64,000 bases of DNA from Magnolia sinica. Taxonomy: Eukaryota; Streptophyta; Magnoliopsida; Magnoliales; Magnoliaceae. The stretch's first letter is position 1; the number at the start of each line of letters is the position of its first letter. The position numbers and the translations under genes are program-made. Location: the NCBI RefSeq assembly GCF_029962835.1, contig NC_080588.1, positions 50,203,001 to 50,267,000 of the forward strand, in the 5' to 3' direction. The notes beneath the pieces are model-generated. The model was given only the letters and a program-made list of their open reading frames with translations, ran no database searches and was not told where the DNA came from. Shown here in pieces: positions 1 to 10,465 of this stretch.

Positions 1-540
1 ATTGAGACAACACAGGCACCAGTGAAGATCGAAAACCTACTCCTTAAACTTGTGTTGATTCAATACTTGTAACGAGACAACGCAGGTAAAGAGGATTGAA
101 TACCCACTCCTTAAAAACCTTTTTGAAAGCACGTGAGTTTTAGATGATAGGTTGAATGGAATATAAGCATTAAGATGGCTTAAAGAAAGTTTCAACACTG
201 GCTTTTCCATTCTAGTTTTTCTCATGGTACGGCCTATTTGAGTCTCCACGGCCGTCCTAAAATGAGTGAGAGATATGGTCGGCAGAGTGGGTATGACATA
301 GATGTCAGGGTGGACCCCACAAAGTTTGAGTGTACAGGGTAAGTGCATGTGTATCATTCATCATACTGCCCGAGTAATTAAGTTTTTATTAGAAGAGCGT
401 GGTGCTACCATGATTAACGTACCGCCATGCATCTTAGCAAACTTGACTCGTCTGACTTGTTTAGATCCAACTGGGCGGCCGATCCCATTCGAGTTGACTT
501 TATTAAATCCCAAATCAAACCAGGTTGAGTTCAAGTAACC
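1..540. other. Unassigned degraded DNA
   Basis: No gene or element is recognised. Two imperfect copies of a roughly 69-base segment (GAGACAAC followed by CTCCTTAAA) lie near positions 4 and 73. The short open frames on both strands have no family signature, and I treat them as chance. Confidence 0.4.
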
Positions 541-914
541 CACTAACTCGAGTCACCCACTAACTCGACTCGACCTGACCCAAAATCCAACTCATATATA
601 TATAAACTTAGATATGACATTTTTTGCGTGGCTAATGGAGGCTGCAAATATGTCGAGTCAATATATGTTTTGAGTCATGGATACCCACTGCACACCTGAC
701 CCATCCCAGTGTTGACTTGACCTAACTCGGTACTTGTAACTAGGTCAAACTAGGTCTAGATTAATCTAGGCCAGGCTCGGACTTGGATCAGGTCAGGTAT
801 GGTATGTTGGACTCAGTACTGAGTCGGGTTGAGTTCAGGTCAGGCCTATTTCAAAATCAGATCGAGTTAGATCAGCCCCAATTCAGTTCGACTGGACTGG
901 ATGCCCACCTCTAG
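541..914. repeat. Fragment of a GACTCGA-rich hAT-like element
   Basis: The stretch is rich in AACTCGA and GGTCAGG motifs and ends with GGATGCCCACCTCTAG. Read on the other strand this end begins CTAGAGGTGGGCATC, close to the TAGAGGTGTACA terminus of the next element. It therefore looks like the 3' end of an older related element. I could not find its other terminus. Confidence 0.35.
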
Positions 915-915
915 C

Positions 916-1512
916 TAGAGGTGTACACGAGCTGACCTGACTCAATTAGCTCGCTTGACTCAACTTGAAAAAGCTCGATTCAACTCGGTTCGAAGTTGAG
1001 TTCGAGTCGAGTCAAGCTGATTTTTTGAGCTCGAAAATGAGTTCGAGCTGGCCCCAGCTCGAATCAACTTGGATCAAATCCAACTCGAATCGAACTCGGA
1101 TCAAACCAGTTCGGTGACTCGGTTACTTTGATATTGATGTTGCTCACCAAATGTTTAATGAAATGACTCAACAAAGTGTGGCTGTTGGCAAGGAAGGTAT
1201 GTACATTAAACAAACATCATTTTTTTTTCCTTGGTTTTTATGTTGCTTAGAAGGTGTTTGATAAAATACCTGTAAAATCATTGTTTCTGTTTTACATACA
1301 GTGGGATTTTGAAGGTGTAATCTAGGTGTTTGTGGAAATGCTGCACAGGCGAACTCGGCTTGAACTGGCTCGAGCTGTTGACTGAGCTGAGCCGAGCTGG
1401 CCAGTCATGCTCGAGGATCGAGCCGAGCCGAGTTCGAGCTGAGGTCAGTTAGTGGCCGAGCTGAGTCGAGCTAAGGCCAGCTCGACTCGGTTCGACTCGA
1501 TGTACACCCCTA
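916..1512. mobile_element. hAT-like miniature element, copy 1
   Basis: The element starts TAGAGGTGTACACGAGC and ends with TGTACACCCCTA, imperfect terminal inverted repeats of the TAGRGGTGTA type known from plant hAT elements. Many subterminal copies of GCTCGA, AACTCG and GAGTCGAG lie in both orientations, as expected for hAT transposase binding regions. It has no coding capacity. The 8-bp target duplication is unclear because other copies abut both ends. Confidence 0.5.
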
Positions 1513-1514
1513 CC

Positions 1515-2060
1515 TAGAGGTGTACATGAACCGAGCTAGCTCGGTTAGCTCGCTCGACTTGACTCGAAAAAGCACGATTCGACTTCGTTCGAAGCTGAGT
1601 TCGAGCCGAGTCAAGCTGATTTTTTGAGCTCGAAAATGAGTTCGAGCTAGCCCCAGCTAAACTCAACTCAGATCGAATCCAGCTCAAATCGAACTCGAAT
1701 CGAACCAGTTCAGTGACTCGGTTACTTTGATATTGATGTTGCTCACCAAGTGTTTGATGAAATGACCCAAGGAAGTGTGGCTGGTGGCAAGGAAGGTATG
1801 TATATGAAACCGACACCTTTTTTTTCTTGATTTTTTTTTGTTGCTTAGATGGTGTTTGATAAAATACCTGTAAAACCATTGGTGCTGTCTCGAATACAAT
1901 GAGATTTTGAAGGTGCAGTCCAGGTATTTGTGAAAATGTCGCAATGGCGAACTCGGCTCGAACTGGCCCGAGCTGCTGACTTAACCGAGCTGAGCTGGCC
2001 AGTCAGGCTTAAGGATTGAGCTGAGCCGAGTTCAAGCTGAGGTCAACTAGTGGCCGAGCC
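1515..2060. mobile_element. hAT-like miniature element, copy 2 (3' end lost)
   Basis: This starts TAGAGGTGTACATGAAC and is collinear with the preceding element, including the conserved interior with TTTGATATTGATGTTGCTC. The two elements sit head to tail with almost no spacer. It loses homology around 2060 without a recognisable 3' terminus. Its second half (from 1889) is also the left edge of the 2.8-kb tandem duplication and reappears at 4691-4861. Confidence 0.5.
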
Positions 2061-2106
2061 TCTAGCCGTGAGTGCCCCCTACCTCTAGCAGTAAGTGCCA
2101 CATAGA

Positions 2107-2559
2107 GGGAGCGATTAGATGCAGCCCTTAACTTAGGTCCCACCTTGATGTATTTATTGTACATCCACTCCATTCATCTTCTTTGACTCATCATTTTAGG
2201 GCATGAGCCTAAAAATGAAGCAAATCCAAATCTCAGGCCGGCCATACCATAGGAAACAGTAGTAAATGAATGCCTTACCATTAAAAATTATTTTGGAACC
2301 AATGTAACGTTTTTGTAATGTTTATTTTTCATCCAATCTGTTGATAATGTCTCATAAACCTGGCTGAATGGAGAAAATTCTATAACTTTGGTGGCCCATT
2401 AATGGTCAATCACCACTGATGGTCCACCAAAGAATTGGATCTGGTTCATTTTGGATTACATGCCCTTAGATAATATGACAAAATGGATGGACAGCATGGA
2501 TATAGAATACATACATCAAGGTGGGGCCCAAGTTAGGGCTGCACATAATTTGCTCCCCC
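2107..2559. mobile_element. Miniature inverted-repeat element (unit A copy)
   Basis: The left end GGGAGCGATTAGATGCAG matches the inverted right end, read as GGGGGAGCAAATTATGTGCAG. The match continues inward through CCCTAACTT and CCACCTTGATGTAT. There is no coding capacity, and the superfamily is not certain because no target duplication is obvious. Confidence 0.55.
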
Positions 2560-3704
2560 ACACACAGATACATAAGGGTCTCTGTGATGTTTTTTATTCC
2601 TTTCTTTAATTAAAAAAAAAAATCCTACTCAGTTCATCATTTGGTGACACAACATTGTAAGGACAAGATCTCAGAAATTAGGCCTGAGAAAACTCAATTG
2701 GGCCACCCCACAAGAACAATAGGAGGCACATCATTGAAATCTTCCAGGGACCCACTGGAAGTCTTGGATAAAGTAGACACCTTATGATCGCGTTACATGC
2801 CATATAAACATATCAGTGGCCTCCGAAAGATTTCAACGGTGGATGTCTCCATTCCCACGTTGTGGCTCACTTGAGTGTTTGGTTACAAATAATTTTGGGA
2901 TTAATCTCGTAAAATGACACGATTGATCTGATGGGCGGATTAGATTTCACGTCAACATCATGATGGCCCACGAAGATATGTACACGGCATCATGGAAGAG
3001 GACAGGTGTCGTAGTAATACAACAAATCTCTGAGCGAATCGCCGTAGCGAATTAGGGCGTGAGAGACTGAGAGGCGAAAGCAAGAATGTTCGGAGCGGAA
3101 TCCCCTGCAACACTTTGTTTGTAGGCCTCGGTAGAAACACCCGACTCCTGGGGGACCATCATGTTCTTAGTGTAAAACCTTGTCCGTCCATCAGTGAGAA
3201 TCATCAAATTTATAGTGAAAATAAAAATAAGCTTCATTAAGAACTCAGGTGGGCCACTCTACGGGAAAAGTGTAAAATCGTGATTCAAACATTAGGTTCC
3301 CACCGTGTGGCCTGAAAAAGTTTTGGATTGGTATTACTTCTGTAGATTCTGTTAATCCTCGATAGATGCACATGAAGAACTGATTGGATGAAATGTAGAC
3401 ACCACTGTGTGACCTACACACAACCCATGGTTGGCGTCCCCTAACCATTATTTCCTGCAGTGTGACCTATATTATTTGTATGTCTGGCTGAATTTTGTTT
3501 CTAGAGCCTAAAATCGAGGGGCTCGTATGATTTACGGAGTGGATTTACCACACATAACCCTGTATGCCGCAGTCAGAGATCCATCATTGTACGCGCTGCA
3601 TACAAGAGGTGTTTCACACGATCCGGGTCGCTCAGTCCGTGATGCGGAATAGCAAAGCACAAGTCACAGGCAGCGTTTGATGTTTGTACGGATATATGTG
3701 TATA

Positions 3705-4241
3705 TGGGAAATGGTTCTATGCGGTCCAGCTCATGGGAACTTCCCATGTGGTCGAGCTGTGTGGGCCCCAGTGATGGGTGATGGGTGTCGAAAATCTACC
3801 CCATCAATCAGATACACCATTCCATGATGGGCCTGGGGCTCAAAAATCAAGTCAATCTGTGACTAGTGTAGGCCACACCACATACAAAAGTGAAGAGGGG
3901 TTACCCTCTATTAAAACATTCATAATCATTTGTTGGGCCCACTGATATGTGGTTCACAAATCTAGTCCATCCATTATGTGTGTCCCACTTGGATGAGGGG
4001 TCAGACCAAGTTTCAGATGCATCCAAATTTCAGGTGGGCCCCACCAAGTGCTTTTATATGTTTTAGGGATGTCTTTACATGATTTTAGATGGTATGGCCC
4101 ACCTAAGTTCCGTAAACGCTGATTTTTGGGATTTCCTATATTTTAAAGGGGATCCATCAAATGCATAGTGTTGATGTTCGATATACAGCATGGTGGGGCC
4201 CACACAGCTTGACCTCATGGGAAGTTCCCATGAGCTCTTAT
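3705..4241. mobile_element. Miniature element with palindromic termini (unit A)
   Basis: Both ends carry the 17-base palindrome CATGGGAA-N-TTCCCATG (3732-3748 and 4216-4232), preceded on the left by GGGAAATGGTTCTATG. The interior is GGGCCC- and GTGGGCCCA-rich and shares long stretches with the cluster at 43222-45150. A CA microsatellite follows the right end. It is non-coding and its superfamily is unknown. Confidence 0.5.
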
Positions 4242-4261
4242 ACACACACACACACACACAC

Positions 4262-4600
4262 ATACATACATGCACCACTTCGCACGCAACTCGTGTGAAC
4301 CTTTTTTAGAACTCATCATATGTGATGTGACTCCAAAATCTGAACAGTCCACGTGAAACATCATCTCATGAAACCCCCTAAGCCCAATTTTTATTTTGAT
4401 CCAAAACTTAGGTGGGCCATGAAAAATAAAAACAGTTTCCTCCATTGATTTGCATTTCTTTCTTTTTTTTTTTTATGGCCTACCAGAATTTTAGATCAGA
4501 GTGAGAATTTGTCCCTTGGAGTTTCATGAGATTCCGCATCACATGAACCGTTCGGATTAGATGGCCATGACAGTTGTACAAAGGTGCACACGTGCGTAGT
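4262..4600. mobile_element. Miniature element with CACGTGCGT-type ends (unit A)
   Basis: The segment runs from CGCACGCAACTCGTGTG to GTGCACACGTGCGTAG, so its ends are roughly inverted. It contains ATGAAAAATAAAAACAGTTT and AGAATTTTAGATCAGAGTG. The same consensus occurs at 7057-7393, 45170-45590 and 45617-45965. It is non-coding. The long LTR starts immediately at its right end. Confidence 0.45.
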
Positions 4601-4908
4601 TGTAAGGCTTGTATCCTAAACCATACCGTTCTGTAGTCTTCCGCGGTCCTCCCGGTCCAATTCCGGCAACCTTCGACCTGGATCCGATGTCTCGAATACA
4701 ATGAGATTTTGAAGGTGCAGTCCAGGTATTTGTGAAAATGTCGCAATGGCGAACTCGGCTCGAACTGGCCCGAGCTGCTGACTTAACCGAGCTGAGCTGG
4801 CCAGTCAGGCTTAAGGATCGAGCTGAGCCGAGTTCAAGCTGAGGTCAACTAGTGGCCGAGCCTCTAGCCGTGAGTGCCCCCTACCTCTAGCAGTAAGTGC
4901 CACATAGA

Positions 4909-5361
4909 GGGAGCGATTAGATGCAGCCCTTAACTTAGGTCCCACCTTGATGTATTTATTGTACATCCACTCCATTCATCTTCTTTGACTCATCATTTTA
5001 GGGCATGAGCCTAAAAATGAAGCAAATCCAAATCTCAGGCCAGCCATACCATAGGAAACAGTAGTAAATGAATGCCTTACCATTAAAAATTATTTTGGAA
5101 CCAATGTAACGTTTTTGTAATGTTTATTTTTCATCCAATCTGTTGATAATGTCTCATAAACCTGGCTGAATGGAGAAAATTCTATAACTTTCGTGGCCCA
5201 TTAATGGTCAATCACCACTGATGGTCCACCAAAGAATTGGATCTGGTTCATTTTGGATTACATGCCCTTAGATAATATGACAAAATGGATGGACAGCATG
5301 GATATAGAATACATACATCAAGGTGGGGCCCAAGTTAGGGCTGCACATAATTTGCTCCCCC
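4909..5361. mobile_element. Miniature inverted-repeat element (unit B copy)
   Basis: This is the tandem-duplicated counterpart of the element at 2107-2559, with the same terminal inverted repeats and only single-base differences. It moved as part of the 2.8-kb duplication, not by transposition. Confidence 0.55.
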
Positions 5362-6506
5362 ACACACAGATACATAAGGGTCTCTGTGATGTTTTTTATT
5401 CCTTTCTTTAATAAAAAAAAAAAATCCTACTCAGTTCATCATTTGGTGACACAACATTGTAAGGACAAGATCTCAGAAATTAGGCCTGAGAAAACTCAAT
5501 TGGGCCACCCCACAAGAACAATAGGAGGCACATCATTGAAATCTTCCAGGGACCCACTGGAAGTCTTGGATAAAGTAGACACCTTATGATCGGGTTACAT
5601 GCCATATAAACATATCAGTGGCCTCCGAAAGATTTCAACGGTGGATGTCTCCATTCCCACGTTGTGGCTCACTTGAGTGTTTGGTTACAAATAATTTTGG
5701 GATTAATCTCGTAAAATGACACGATTGATCTGATGGGCGGATTAGATTTCACGTCAACATCATGATGGCCCACGAAGATATGTACACGGCATCATGGAAG
5801 AGGACAGGTGTCGTAGTAATACAACAAATCTCTGAGCGAATCGCCGTAGCGAATTAGGGCGTGAGAGACTGAGAGGCGAAAGCAAGAATGTTCGGAGCGG
5901 AATCCCCTGCAACACTTTGTTTGTAGGCCTCGGTAGAAACACCCGACTCCTGGGGAACCATCATGTTCTTAGTGTAAAACCTGGTCCGTCCATCAGTGAG
6001 AATCATCAAATTTATAGTGAAAATAAAAATAAGCTTCATTAAGAACTCAGGTGGGCCACTCTACGGGAAAAGTGTAAAATCGTGATTCAAACATTAGGTT
6101 CCCACCGTGTGGCCTGAAAAAGTTTTGGATTGGTATTACTTCTGTAGATTCTGTTAATCCTCGATAGATGCACATGAAGAACTGATTGGATGAAATGTAG
6201 ACACCACTGTGTGACCTACACACAACCCATGGTTGGCGTCCCCTAACCATTATTTCCTGCAGTGTGACCTATATTATTTGTATGTCTGGCTGAATTTTGT
6301 TTCTAGAGCCTAAAATCGAGGGGCTCGTATGATTTACGGAGTGGATTTACCACACATAACCCTGTATGCCGCAATCAGAGATCCATCATTGTACGCGCTG
6401 CATACAAGAGGTGTTTTACACGATCCGGGTCGCTCAGTCCGTGATGCGGAATAGCAAAGCACAAGTCACAGGCAGCGTTTGATGTTTGTACGGATATATG
6501 TGTATA

Positions 6507-7036
6507 TGGGAAATGGTTCTATGCGGTCCAGCTCATGGGAACTTCCCATGTGGTCGAGCTGTGTGGGCCCCAGTGATGGGTGTCGAAAATCTACCCCATC
6601 AATCAGATACACCATTCCATGATGGGCCTGGGGCTCAAAAATCAAGTCAATCTGTGACTTGTGTAGGCCACACCACATACAAAAGTTAAGAGGGGTTACC
6701 CTCTATTAAAACATTCATAATCATTTGTTGGGCCCACTGATATGTGGTTCACAAATCTAGTCCATCCATTATGTGTGTCCCACTTGGATGAGGGGTCAGA
6801 CCAAGTTTCAGATGCATCCAAATTTCAGGTGGGCCCCACCAAGTGCTTTTATATGTTTTAGGGATGTCTTTACATGATTTTAGATGGTATGGCCCACCTA
6901 AGTTCCGTAAACGCTGATTTTTGGGATTTCCTATATTTTAAAGGGGATCCATCAAATGCATAGTGTTGATGTTCGATATACAGCATGGTGGGGCCCACAC
7001 AGCTTGACCTCATGGGAAGTTCCCATGAGCTCTTAT
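6507..7036. mobile_element. Miniature element with palindromic termini (unit B)
   Basis: This is the duplicated counterpart of 3705-4241. The palindromes lie at 6534-6550 and 7011-7027. It lacks seven bases of a short GATGGGT repeat near the left end and one CA unit at the right end. Confidence 0.5.
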
Positions 7037-7056
7037 ACACACACACACACACACAT

Positions 7057-7393
7057 ACATACATGCACCACTTCGCACGCAACTCGTGTGAACCTTTTTT
7101 AGAACTCATCATATGTGATGTGACTCCAAAATCTGAACAGTCCACGTGAAACATCACCTCATGAAACCCCCTAAGCCCAATTTTTATTTTGATCCAAAAC
7201 TTAGGTGGGCCATGAAAAATAAAAACAGTTTCCTCCATTGATTTGCATTTCTTTCTTTTTTTTTTTTATGGCCTACCAGAATTTTAGATCAGAGTGAGAA
7301 TTTGTCCCTTAGAGTTTCATGAGATTCCGCATCACATGAACCATTCGGATTAGATGGCCATGACAGTTGTACAAAGGTGCACACGTGCGTAGT
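7057..7393. mobile_element. Miniature element with CACGTGCGT-type ends (unit B)
   Basis: This is the duplicated counterpart of 4262-4600. The long LTR begins at 7394, directly after its right terminus. Confidence 0.45.
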
Positions 7394-8183
7394 TGTAAGG
7401 CTTGTATCCTAAACCATACCGTTCTGTAGTCTTCCGCGGTCCTCCCGGTCCAATTCCGGCAACCTTCGACCTGGATCCGATGTTTGCGCGCGATCCTAAG
7501 CCGAGTCCCGCATATCTAAGTCGACACGACTCGAAACTTGTGCCCTAGCGACCGCGCCGTCGCCGTGGTTCGAACGCCGCGACTCGCGTACCAAACTGAT
7601 ACCCAGGCCAGGAGATGTGGGCCCGTGTTCATTTCGAAGAAACGCTGCGCGTTGCAAATTTCGAGAAAATCTCTACAACATGTCCCAACAATCAATATCA
7701 AGTACACTCCATACCCAAGTACAACAATCCATCCCTCATTTTCCATAAGTCAACTCTCTCTCTCCCCTAGCCATCCCTCTTTTTACTAAAAAATCAAACT
7801 CACCCATACCTCCCATCTCCTTTCCTTACACCCACCATTCCATCCATCCCTTTTATTCATTATTTTCCTCTTTCTCTCATTTCTCAAAACACTCTCCCAA
7901 GCAACAAAAAAATCTAATGTCCAAACTCCCTAAGCTTCCAAGAGCAATTCAAGTGTGGCCCACCCTCTCATCTTTTATCCCCACCATCAAAACTCCATCA
8001 ACCACCATTAAAAGTGAAGGCAAGGAGCATAGGAGTTCAAGGGATCAAGGAGGAGTGCAATAGGTGGGTGATTCATCATCGTTTTTGATTCCTAAGGGCC
8101 CATTTATTGTGGGACCCACTTAATATATGCATTGTATTTGGGAGAGCCCAATAGTGGCGGGGTCCCTCCCCTTCACGTGTCAT

Positions 8184-8188
<5 letters not shown>

Positions 8189-8219
<31 letters not shown>
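8189..8219. repeat. (CT)n microsatellite
   Basis: An uninterrupted CT dinucleotide run inside the long LTR. Confidence 0.95.
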
Positions 8220-8224
<5 letters not shown>

Positions 8225-8380
8225 CCCCTTGAATGAAGTGGGCCCCACCTATTTGTGTTAAACCTATTCCATTCATCAGACGGTGTGGCCTACCGCATTT
8301 CAGGCGAGATCCACTGTCCATTGTTGGGACGGTGGGAGGTCCCACTTACTGGACTAAATGGCATATAATATATTATATCA

Positions 8381-8381
<1 letters not shown>

Positions 8382-8448
<67 letters not shown>
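8382..8448. repeat. (AT)n microsatellite 1 in LTR
   Basis: A run of more than thirty AT dinucleotides. The spacer to the next AT run contains an imperfect inverted repeat, GTCCAGCGTCC and GGGACGCTGGA. Confidence 0.95.
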
Positions 8449-8456
<8 letters not shown>

Positions 8457-8593
8457 GCATGGTGGGCCACGTCCATGTGGGACCCACCATGATGCTCGTG
8501 TTATTCCCACCTCGTCCAGCGTCCAGGGACGCTGGATGTGGCCCCACAGTAATGTGTGAACTGACGGTGTTGTGTGCGGGCAGGCAACGGCAA

Positions 8594-8596
<3 letters not shown>

Positions 8597-8663
<67 letters not shown>
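8597..8663. repeat. (AT)n microsatellite 2 in LTR
   Basis: A second long AT run about 150 bases after the first. The isoleucine/tyrosine-rich open frames here only translate this repeat. Confidence 0.95.
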
Positions 8664-8666
<3 letters not shown>

Positions 8667-9739
8667 TATAAAGGTTTTGGGTGGGCCGCTCCTACAGGCC
8701 CCACCTTGATGCATGTATATAATCCACGCCGTCTATCCTATTTTTCATCTCGTTTTAGGCATTGAGCTAGAGAATGGAGCTAATTCGAGTATCTGGTGGG
8801 CCATAGCATAGAAAATAGAGGATTTCACCGTTGAAATCCACCTTGATGTTTCTACCTGCCAAAATATATCACATATTGGGCTCGTTTGGTCTGTCATGAG
8901 CCATAGAACCCAACCAGTGGGTTAGATTTCCCGGATGCAGGCCCCACTCATGAAAAACCACCCGAAAACAGAAAAAAAAAATAAAATGCAACAGCAGACG
9001 CTGTTGCTGTCAGCATCTCTGGACGTTGCAGCAAGCAGCGTCCGCTGCTTTGCACGGACGATGGTCAGTGAGCCCCACCTCAGGCCCCACCATGATGTGA
9101 GTTGAAGATCAATACCATGCATTTGGTGGGCCTCCCTCCTAGCAATGGGCCACCCAAAAATTAGTCGTATATGTGACTCAAGAGGCCCACGTCATAGGAA
9201 TAGTTGGATTGAACGTTTGCCATTGAAACCCTCTTGGGTGTCACTGGAGTTTTGGATCATTATAAAATTTGTTTTCCCTCTTCATTAGGGCCGTGTGACC
9301 TTGTCAATGGCTTGGATGGTAGATAAACATTATGGTGGGCCCCACGTGGGACCCACTAATGTATGTATTGCATCTCATACCGTCCTAGGGTGGGACGGCT
9401 GGTGTACCTCACTCCAGCTATATAACTGTAGTGGCGTCACCAAGCTCTGTGGCCCCACCTGCTTCATCCACGTCGTTCATTCATGGGACCCACCATGATG
9501 CATGTCTTACATCCGAACCGTCCAACCATATCGAGTTATCATTTATATGGCTTGAGCAAAAGAATGGATCAGATTTAAAGTCCAAGTGGTCCCCACCATT
9601 TAAATAGTGGACGGTGGCGTCCATCGTTCAAACTCCTAAGGGCCACAGTAGTTTCCAATTAAACTGATATTTATTTTCACTTCATCTATCTCTATGTCAA
9701 CTTATGAATATGTTAGATCTCAAAACACATAAGGGTGGG

Positions 9740-9985
9740 CCCGATTAGTATACATGAGGCCCATTTGATTCGGCCCATTTGATCGGCCCATCTGATTCGA
9801 CCCATTTGATTGGCCCAGATGATTCGGCCTATTGGTTCGGCCCATTTGACTAGGCCCAATGTGATATATGAGACCCACTGTTGAGGCCCACCTTAATATA
9901 TATGAGGCCCATGTGATGCGGCCCATTTGATGTACCTGAGGCCCATGGGTTGAGGCCCAACGGGATGTACATAAGGCCCATTGCA
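9740..9985. repeat. Degenerate GGCCCATTTGAT short tandem repeat
   Basis: About fifteen degenerate copies of a GGCCCATNTGATTC-like unit lie in the 3' half of the long LTR. The inverted equivalent occurs at about 31080-31450 in the other family member (GGGCCTCGACCCATGGGCC variants). The repeat therefore belongs to this LTR family and has diverged in each copy. Confidence 0.7.
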
Positions 9986-10155
9986 ATGTGTGATTCCACC
10001 ATGGTTTATGTTACGATGTTTTGGCCGTCATGCCTTAGGAGCAATGATGATTCGATGTCCACATTGTAAAGATGATGTTGGTTAAATGTCCGCATTGTTA
10101 CTCTCCCTAGGGCCCATTGTTAGGCCCATACTTGTAGTGTGTAGGCCGTCTAGGC

Positions 10156-10465
10156 TTTGTATCCATCTTAAAAGTCTCAGCTTTGCATCCTTCTTAGATA
10201 GCAAATATTTCAAAGCCGAGCGGTCCGTAAAAATGACCACTTTGGATCCTAGCAAGTAGGACCTAAACTTATCTAAAGTAAAAACTACTGCAAATAACTC
10301 TTTTTCAGTTGTTGAGTAGTTCACTTGGGCTAAGTTCAGAGTTCCACTCGCATAATGAATAACGTAGGGCCGTTTATCTTTTCTTTGACCCAAAACAACC
10401 CCTATGGCATAATCACTTGCATCGCACATTAGTTCAAAAGAAAGTGTCCAATTTGGTGGACGCAT
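10156..10465 (-). pseudogene. Athila-like pol: RNase H domain (truncated)
   Basis: This is the RNase H domain that follows reverse transcriptase in Ty3/gypsy pol and removes the RNA strand from the RNA-DNA hybrid. The frame reads MCDASDYAIGVVLGQRKDK, then NYSTTEKELFAVVF, then KVVIFTDRSALKYLLS: the conserved D, E and D positions of plant gypsy RNase H in order. Histidine of the usual TDHAALKYL is replaced by R. The domain is cut at LLRWIQ where the foreign LTR begins, so the downstream integrase is lost. Known: family assignment by motif. Inferred: truncation by a deletion or unequal exchange joining two elements. Confidence 0.85.

Larger units (their letters stand above)
1889..4690. repeat. 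2.8-kb tandem duplication, unit A
   Basis: The 2802-base unit from CTCGAATACAATG to GGATCCGATGT is repeated directly at 4691-7483. Only scattered single-base differences and two small indels separate the copies: 7 bases near 3775 and one CA dinucleotide near 4250. The left edge lies inside a hAT-like element. The right edge lies 90 bases inside a long LTR that begins TGTAAGGCTTG at 4601. All three junctions share the trinucleotide TGT. No gene lies in it: 2560-3704 is unassigned sequence and the rest is miniature elements. The open frames that recur in both units have no family signature. Confidence 0.92.
4691..7483. repeat. 2.8-kb tandem duplication, unit B
   Basis: This is the second unit, about 9 bases shorter than unit A. 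It continues beyond 7483 into the rest of the long LTR, whereas unit A stops 90 bases into that LTR. The LTR insertion therefore preceded the duplication. The near identity suggests a young event or gene conversion. An assembly artefact is possible but less likely, because real substitutions and indels separate the copies. Positions 5362-6506 hold no recognisable gene. Confidence 0.92.
7394..10155 (+). repeat. Long LTR, plus strand, 3' end deleted
   Basis: It begins TGTAAGGCTTGTATCCTAA. Over its length it is homologous to the reverse complement of 30870-33676, sharing the start, the block TCCGGCAACCTTCG, and the 3' block GTGTAGGCCGTCTAGG. Homology stops at 10155, so about 1.2 kb including the GTGACA terminus is missing. 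Minus-strand gypsy sequence follows directly. The TGTAAGACCC start and multi-kilobase non-coding length suit long-LTR chromovirus elements of the Tekay/Del type, but no coding domain proves that. The open frames inside translate microsatellites and GGGCC-rich repeats. Confidence 0.75.

Noticed and set aside
1..540. Possible host pseudogene at the window start
   Set aside because: Short frames on both strands gave no recognisable protein motif; too little sequence to support a call.
2958..3448. Small conserved genes (identical 60-, 61- and 67-codon frames repeated at 5760-6250)
   Set aside because: Their identity follows from the recent 2.8-kb DNA duplication, not selection; frames overlap and have no signature.
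8290..8765. Ile/Tyr-rich open frames
   Set aside because: Translations of two (AT)n microsatellites.
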